Made by a program: the position numbers and the translations under genes
Source: Betaproteobacteria bacterium GR16-43
GTDB taxonomy: Bacteria > Pseudomonadota > Gammaproteobacteria > Burkholderiales > Usitatibacteraceae
Direction: 5' to 3'
Assembly: GCA_001953215.1 (NCBI GenBank)
Contig: CP019169.1
Coordinates: 2,790,001-2,854,000 of the forward strand
DNA: 64,000 bases
Shown: one piece after another, positions 59,116 through 64,000 of the stretch
Layout of the letters: every line of letters begins with the position of its first letter
Numbering within the stretch: position 1 is the first letter of the stretch
Notes under the pieces: model-generated
The model's input: only the letters and a program-made list of their open reading frames with translations
Told to the model about the DNA's origin: nothing
The model's database searches: none

Positions 59116-60056
59116 TCCGTCTTTTCGAGGATCGCCTGGATGAGGTATCGCGGGCGCTCGCGCACTTGCTGGTAGATGCGGCCGACGTATTCGCCGATCA
59201 GGCCCAGGCCGAAGAGCTGCACGCCGATCAGGAAGAACTCCAGGATGTCGCGATCCCAGATCACCTCGAGGCCATAGCTTTCGCCCAGCACGACGCGCTT
59301 CACGATGACCACCACGTACACGATCACCGACAGGATCGACACGAGGATGCCGAAGAGCGAGAAGAGCTGCAGCGGCACGACGGAGAAGCCGGTCACGAGG
59401 TCGAAGTTGAGGCGAATGAGGCGGTACAGCGAATACTTGGACTCGCCCGCGTGGCGTTCCTCGTGCGCGACCTCGATCTCGGTCGGGTTGCGGGAGAACG
59501 AGTAGGCGAGCGCGGGAATGTAGGTGCTGACCTCGCGCGAAGAGCGGATCGCGTCGACGATGGCGCGATCGTAGGCGCGCAGCATGCAGCCCTGGTCCGT
59601 CATGTGGATGTGCGTGAGCCGTTCGCGCAGCCGGTTCATCGCCTTCGAGGCCCAGCGGCGCCAGGCCACGTCCTGGCGCATGCGGCGGATGGAGCCCACG
59701 TAGTCGTGGCCCTCGTCCATCTTGGCGAGCAGGTTGCCGATCTCCTCGGGCGGGTTCTGCAGGTCGGCGTCGAGCGTCACGACGCGCTCGCCGCGCACCT
59801 GCTCGAAGCCGGCCATGATCGCCATGTGCTGGCCGAAGTTGCCGTTGAAGAGCACGACGCGCGTCACGTCCGGGCGCTTCTGGAATTGCTCGCGCAGCAG
59901 CGCGGCCGACTTGTCCGAGCTCCCGTCGTTCACGAACACGATCTCGTAGGGGGTGCCGAGGGCATCGAGCGCCGGGTACAGGCGCGCGAAGAGCGCGGGC
60001 AGCACCGCTTCCTCGTTGTAGACGGGGATCACGACGGAGACGCGGGGCTTGGCCAT
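59112..60056 (-). CDS. arnC: Undecaprenyl-phosphate 4-deoxy-4-formamido-L-arabinose transferase
   Basis: A 314-residue GT2 membrane glycosyltransferase that links the formamido-arabinose to undecaprenyl phosphate. SVVIPVYNEEAVLPALFARL (6-25), VFVNDGSSDKSAAL, and the DXD-type LDADLQNPPEEI; two C-terminal membrane segments (about 228-280). The ArnC signature SIRRMRQDVAWRRWASKAMN is present. Start ATG 60056, one base after the arnB stop. Related GT2 enzymes such as polyprenol glucosyltransferases cannot be wholly excluded. Confidence 0.88.
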   Translation of the reverse strand: MAKPRVSVVIPVYNEEAVLPALFARLYPALDALGTPYEIVFVNDGSSDKSAALLREQFQKRPDVTRVVLFNGNFGQHMAIMAGFEQVRGERVVTLDADLQNPPEEIGNLLAKMDEGHDYVGSIRRMRQDVAWRRWASKAMNRLRERLTHIHMTDQGCMLRAYDRAIVDAIRSSREVSTYIPALAYSFSRNPTEIEVAHEERHAGESKYSLYRLIRLNFDLVTGFSVVPLQLFSLFGILVSILSVIVYVVVIVKRVVLGESYGLEVIWDRDILEFFLIGVQLFGLGLIGEYVGRIYQQVRERPRYLIQAILEKTE

Positions 60057-60057
60057 G

Positions 60058-61197
60058 TCAGGCGGCCTTCCGGCGGAGCAGGCGCGAGAGGGCCGCGCAC
60101 ACGCGCTCCACGTCGGACTCCGTCATCTCGGGATGGAGCGGCAACGTGACGGTCTCGCGCGAGATGCGTTCGGAGTTCGGGAACATGCCTTCCTGGAAGC
60201 CCTTCTGGCGGAAGAGCGAAGTCAGATGGATCGCCTCGTAGGAGATGCCGATGCCGATGCCTTCTTCGCGCATCGCGTCGATGAAGGCCTTGCGCGGCTT
60301 CCCGTACGCGGCGAGCGGCAGGAGAACGGTGAACATGTTCCAGCTGTGGCCGGGATTGTGGCGGGGCGGAAGGCGATCGGGTGTCAGCAGGTCGTCGCCC
60401 TCGAGGCAGCGGAAGTAGTGCATCGCGAGGCGTTCTCGCTGGGCGCACCAGTCGTCGAGGTGTTTCAGCTGCTCGAGTCCGAGTGCCGCGGAGACGTCGG
60501 AGAAGTTGTACTTGGTGCCCGCCTGCTCCACGTCGCGCGTGCCGTCGGGCAGGCGGCGGATGCCGTGGAAGCGAAGCTCGTCGATCGTGGCGATCTCGTT
60601 CGCGGCGTCGAGCACGATCGCGCCGCCCTCGATGGTCGTCATGTTCTTGTTCGGGTGGAAGCTGAACGTGACCAGGTCGCCGGTGGCGCCGACCGCGCGC
60701 CCATCGGGGTAGCGGGAGCCGATGGCCAGTGCCGCGTCCTCGAGGATGCGAACGCCGTGGCGCTTCGCGAAGGCCGCGAGCGCTGCAGGGTCGAGCGGGG
60801 CGTTGTAGTGCGTGGGCAGCAGCAGCTTCGTCCGCGGTGTCACGGCGGACTGGGCCGCGTCGAGGTCGAGGTTGCGCGTGACGAGGTCCACGTCCACGAA
60901 GACCGCCTTGGCGCCGCTGCGCTCGATCAGGTTCCCCGTCACGAAGAAGCTCTGCGCGGGGGCCACGATCTCGTCCCCGGCGCCGATGTGGAGCATCTCG
61001 AGGGCGAGCTGCATCGCGGCCGTGGCGGAAGTCACCGCACGCACGGATCGTCCCCCAAAGCGCTGCGAAAGCGCGGATTCGAACTGCGCCGAGCGCGGGC
61101 CCGTGACGATCCAGCGGCTGCGCAGCGTGTCGGCGACGGCGGCGATCATGGCCTCGTCCATGGCCGGCCGCGCGAAGGGCAGGTCGAGCGGCTTCAC
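60058..61197 (-). CDS. arnB: UDP-4-amino-4-deoxy-L-arabinose aminotransferase
   Basis: A 379-residue PLP aminotransferase of the DegT/DnrJ/EryC1 family. Segments are FARPAMDEAMIAAVADTLRSRWIVTGP, TSATAAMQLALEMLHIGAGDEI, EDAALAIGSRY, and the PLP Lys in FSFHPNKNMTTIEGG (E. coli: SFHAIKN). The GTG start at 61197 overlaps the stop of the EamA-type gene as GTGA. It supplies UDP-Ara4N from the UDP-4-keto-pentose. Confidence 0.9.
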   Translation of the reverse strand: MKPLDLPFARPAMDEAMIAAVADTLRSRWIVTGPRSAQFESALSQRFGGRSVRAVTSATAAMQLALEMLHIGAGDEIVAPAQSFFVTGNLIERSGAKAVFVDVDLVTRNLDLDAAQSAVTPRTKLLLPTHYNAPLDPAALAAFAKRHGVRILEDAALAIGSRYPDGRAVGATGDLVTFSFHPNKNMTTIEGGAIVLDAANEIATIDELRFHGIRRLPDGTRDVEQAGTKYNFSDVSAALGLEQLKHLDDWCAQRERLAMHYFRCLEGDDLLTPDRLPPRHNPGHSWNMFTVLLPLAAYGKPRKAFIDAMREEGIGIGISYEAIHLTSLFRQKGFQEGMFPNSERISRETVTLPLHPEMTESDVERVCAALSRLLRRKAA

Positions 61198-61565
61198 GAG
61201 CGCGCCACCAGGAAGACCCCGACGACGATGAATCCGATGCCGATCAGCTTCTGGATCGCGAGGGATTCGCCGAACAGCATCCAGGCCGCGAACGCGTTCA
61301 CGATGTAGCCGATGGAGAGCATCGGGTAGGCCACGCTGACCGGCACGCGCGAGAGCGCCATGATCCACACGACCACGCTCACCGCGTAGCAGGCCAGGCC
61401 GCCGAGGATGTGCGGGCTCGAGGCGACCTTCACGCCGACCGGCCCCAGGTTCTCCCACGAGAACGCGAACTCGCCGATGCGGTTCGTGCCCGCCTTCAGC
61501 AGGAGCTGGGCGGCTGCGTTGAGCAGCACGCCGGTGAGCACGAGGGAGAAACTGATCGGGTTCAA
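61194..61565 (-). CDS. arnE: EamA/SMR-type membrane protein, ArnE-like
   Basis: A 123-residue four-helix membrane protein of the small multidrug-resistance type, LVLTGVLLNAAAQLLLKAGTN at the start and IGIGFIVVGVFLVARS at the end. In E. coli, ArnE and ArnF together flip undecaprenyl-phosphate-Ara4N to the periplasm. Only one such gene is present, so it may act as a homodimer. The ATG overlaps the arnT stop and the stop overlaps the arnB GTG, tight coupling on both sides. Confidence 0.75.
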   Translation of the reverse strand: MNPISFSLVLTGVLLNAAAQLLLKAGTNRIGEFAFSWENLGPVGVKVASSPHILGGLACYAVSVVVWIMALSRVPVSVAYPMLSIGYIVNAFAAWMLFGESLAIQKLIGIGFIVVGVFLVARS

Positions 61566-63202
61566 GGTTTGCGCACCACGACTCGGCGTTCGTCTGCGTG
61601 GATGAGGATCATCGCCAGTCCCGCGGGCTTCAGGACTTCCTCAAGGAGGCCGGGCTGCATTATAGCGACCGCGCTCCCGGGTCGTTTCCAATCCTCGACG
61701 AACGCCGCGACGGTCGGCAGGGATCGCCGCGGCTCGCTGGCCTGGCCCAGCGCGAACTCGTCCACGTAGTTCACGAGCGTGACCTCGCGCTTCAGGTAGA
61801 ACGGGAAGGTCTGGTCGTAGTAGTTCACGGAGTAGATGCGCGTCGAGGGATCGACCCATTGCCGCGTGACCGCCGCCGCATCCCTGCCCGATTGGCGCGG
61901 CGAGAGCATCTCGTAGCCATCCTCCACGCAGTCGACGAAGACCAGGGTCGCGAGCACCACGATGGCGAGCGGGACCACGCGCTCGCCCTTGCGCAGCAGC
62001 CACGCCGCGCCCGCGATGCCGAGCGAGATCACGAGCCCGCCGGCCACGATGAACGGGCGCGCGGTGCCGTAGAGGTCGCGGGTCCACGCGCTCTTCGCGC
62101 GTTCGGGCGCGCCCCAGCCGATCGCCAGGCCGATCACGATCACCACCACGACCGGCAGGAGGTAGAGCGCGATCCTCCGCGGCTCGGTGCGCGCGAGCCA
62201 GTCGCCGATCACGAGGGCCAGCATCGGGAAGACGGGCAACAGGTAGGCCGGGAGCTTCGAGCCCGAGGCGCTGAAGAACAGGAAGATGAATCCCGCCCAG
62301 AGGAGGGCGAAGCGCCGCCAGGGAAACGAGCGCCGTTCGCGCTCGGCAAGCCAGGATGCCGCGGCCACCGACGGCAGCGTGAACATCCACGGCAGCACGC
62401 CGAAGAAGAGGATGGGGACGAAGTACCACGCCGGCTCCACGCGCCGGTGCTGCGTGGTGAGGAAGCGCTCGAAGTGCTCGTGCACGAAGAAGAAGTGCGC
62501 GAACTCCGGATTGGCCCGCGAGACCATCACGAACCACGGCGCGGCGATGGCGAGGAAGATCGCGATCCCGCGTCCCCATGCGAGGCGCTTCAGCAGCGTC
62601 CAGTCGCGATGCAGGAGGCAGTGGAGAAAGATGGCCGCCGCGGGGAAAACGATCCCGATGAGGCCCTTCGAGAGCACGGCGAGCGCCATGCCGGCCCACG
62701 CCACCCCCATCGCGCGGCGCCGCGTCGGCTCGCTCGTGCCATCGGATTGCGCGTAGAGGAAGCCCGCCAGCGCCACGGTGAGCCAGCACGTGAGGCCCAT
62801 GTCGAGCGTGACGATCACGCCCAGCGCCATGAAGTACGGGCTGGAGAGCAGCACGCCCGTGGCGAGCAACGCGGTCTCGTTGTTCGTGAGGCGGCGCATC
62901 GTGAACCACGTTGCGAAGAGCGTGAGCAGCCCGCAGAACGCCGTGTAGAAGCGCGCGGTGTACTCGTTCTCGCCGAAGAGGCTGAACGAGACCGCGGTCG
63001 CCCAGTACTGCAGCGGCGGCTTCTCGAAGTACTTGAGGCCGTTCAGGCGCGGCGTGATCCAGTCGCCGGAAGCGGCCATCTCGCGCGAAATCTCCGAGTA
63101 GCGGCCCTCGTCGGGATTGGCGAGCGGGCGCTCGAGGGTATCGATGCCGACGACCAGCGCCAGGATCGCGAGCAGGATGAAGAGGCGCCGCCGGCTCGCC
63201 AT
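61562..63202 (-). CDS. arnT: Lipid A 4-amino-L-arabinose transferase (GT83-type)
   Basis: A 546-residue GT-C membrane transferase moving L-Ara4N from undecaprenyl phosphate to lipid A. Early periplasmic motif NPDEGRYSEISREM (about residues 29-42; E. coli DEPRYAEIGREM), then KYFEKPPLQYWATA and about eleven hydrophobic segments. C-terminal portion from about 400 is periplasmic. ATG 63202 is chosen over an ATG at 63229, which would overlap smr. ArnT confers resistance to cationic peptides in relatives. PMT-type mannosyltransferases share the fold. Confidence 0.88.
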   Translation of the reverse strand: MASRRRLFILLAILALVVGIDTLERPLANPDEGRYSEISREMAASGDWITPRLNGLKYFEKPPLQYWATAVSFSLFGENEYTARFYTAFCGLLTLFATWFTMRRLTNNETALLATGVLLSSPYFMALGVIVTLDMGLTCWLTVALAGFLYAQSDGTSEPTRRRAMGVAWAGMALAVLSKGLIGIVFPAAAIFLHCLLHRDWTLLKRLAWGRGIAIFLAIAAPWFVMVSRANPEFAHFFFVHEHFERFLTTQHRRVEPAWYFVPILFFGVLPWMFTLPSVAAASWLAERERRSFPWRRFALLWAGFIFLFFSASGSKLPAYLLPVFPMLALVIGDWLARTEPRRIALYLLPVVVVIVIGLAIGWGAPERAKSAWTRDLYGTARPFIVAGGLVISLGIAGAAWLLRKGERVVPLAIVVLATLVFVDCVEDGYEMLSPRQSGRDAAAVTRQWVDPSTRIYSVNYYDQTFPFYLKREVTLVNYVDEFALGQASEPRRSLPTVAAFVEDWKRPGSAVAIMQPGLLEEVLKPAGLAMILIHADERRVVVRKP

Positions 63203-63206
63203 CGCG

Positions 63207-64000
<794 letters not shown>

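Overview
The window is GC-rich, gene-dense chromosomal DNA of a Gram-negative bacterium, most likely a betaproteobacterium (Burkholderiales/Nitrosomonadales-type). The basis is the syntenic block gyrA-serC-pheA-hisC-tyrA-aroA-cmk-rpsA-ihfB-lapAB-pyrF-ugd-rfaE-hldD, LPS heptose and lipid A sugar genes, ubiG (ubiquinone), and a one-piece tmRNA with the tag ANDDSFALAA. I cannot fix genus or species. No tRNA, rRNA, CRISPR array, prophage or intact insertion sequence was seen.

Layout. (1) 1-12 kb, minus strand: an M23 peptidase with duplicated C-terminal modules (cut by the left edge), a Ser/Thr kinase-HDOD-GAF fusion, a metallo-beta-lactamase-fold hydrolase coupled to a CHASE2 class III cyclase, and two large two-domain glycosyltransferases. 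(2) 12-18 kb: a mixed-strand surface-glycan type region with a 2OG-Fe(II) oxygenase, a methyltransferase, a probable TIM-barrel glycosidase-like protein, a membrane acyltransferase and a lipoprotein hydrolase. (3) 18.4-20.7 kb: an AT-richer cassette of four genes (papain-like CHG-motif protein, two small unknown proteins, a DUF2971 protein), ending beside the ssrA (tmRNA) gene; this is the most foreign-looking part. (4) 21-28 kb, minus strand: a TPR/O-GlcNAc-transferase-like protein, a DUF1501 protein, gph, ubiG, mtaD and an OmpA-family protein. (5) 28-46.5 kb, plus strand: gyrA, serine and aromatic amino acid genes, cmk, rpsA, ihfB, lapAB, pyrF, ugd, heptose genes and a lipoprotein, mostly overlapping by 4 to 14 bases. 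(6) 46.6-52.7 kb: a ComEA-like protein with a long Lys/Ala tail, cysM, a DEDDy exonuclease, a perfect 35-bp inverted repeat that ends two convergent genes, a FemAB/GNAT-type protein, nadE, glnB and a tiny membrane protein. (7) 53-64 kb, mainly minus strand: mtfA, a DUF2807 protein, purEK, a second dispersed-repeat hairpin, and a rearranged lipid A aminoarabinose (arn) operon with arnA split into two genes around a TMEM175-like channel gene, then smr and trxB (cut by the right edge).

How parts fit together. ugd at 42.7 kb makes the UDP-glucuronate that the arn operon at 56-63 kb would consume, while rfaE/hldD supply LPS heptose and LapAB tune LPS synthesis, so envelope assembly is the dominant theme. 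serC plus an adjacent phosphoglycerate dehydrogenase give two steps of serine synthesis, pheA/tyrA/aroA/hisC the aromatic and histidine steps. Many adjacent genes share ATGA, GTGA or TGATG junctions, so starts were often chosen from these overlaps.
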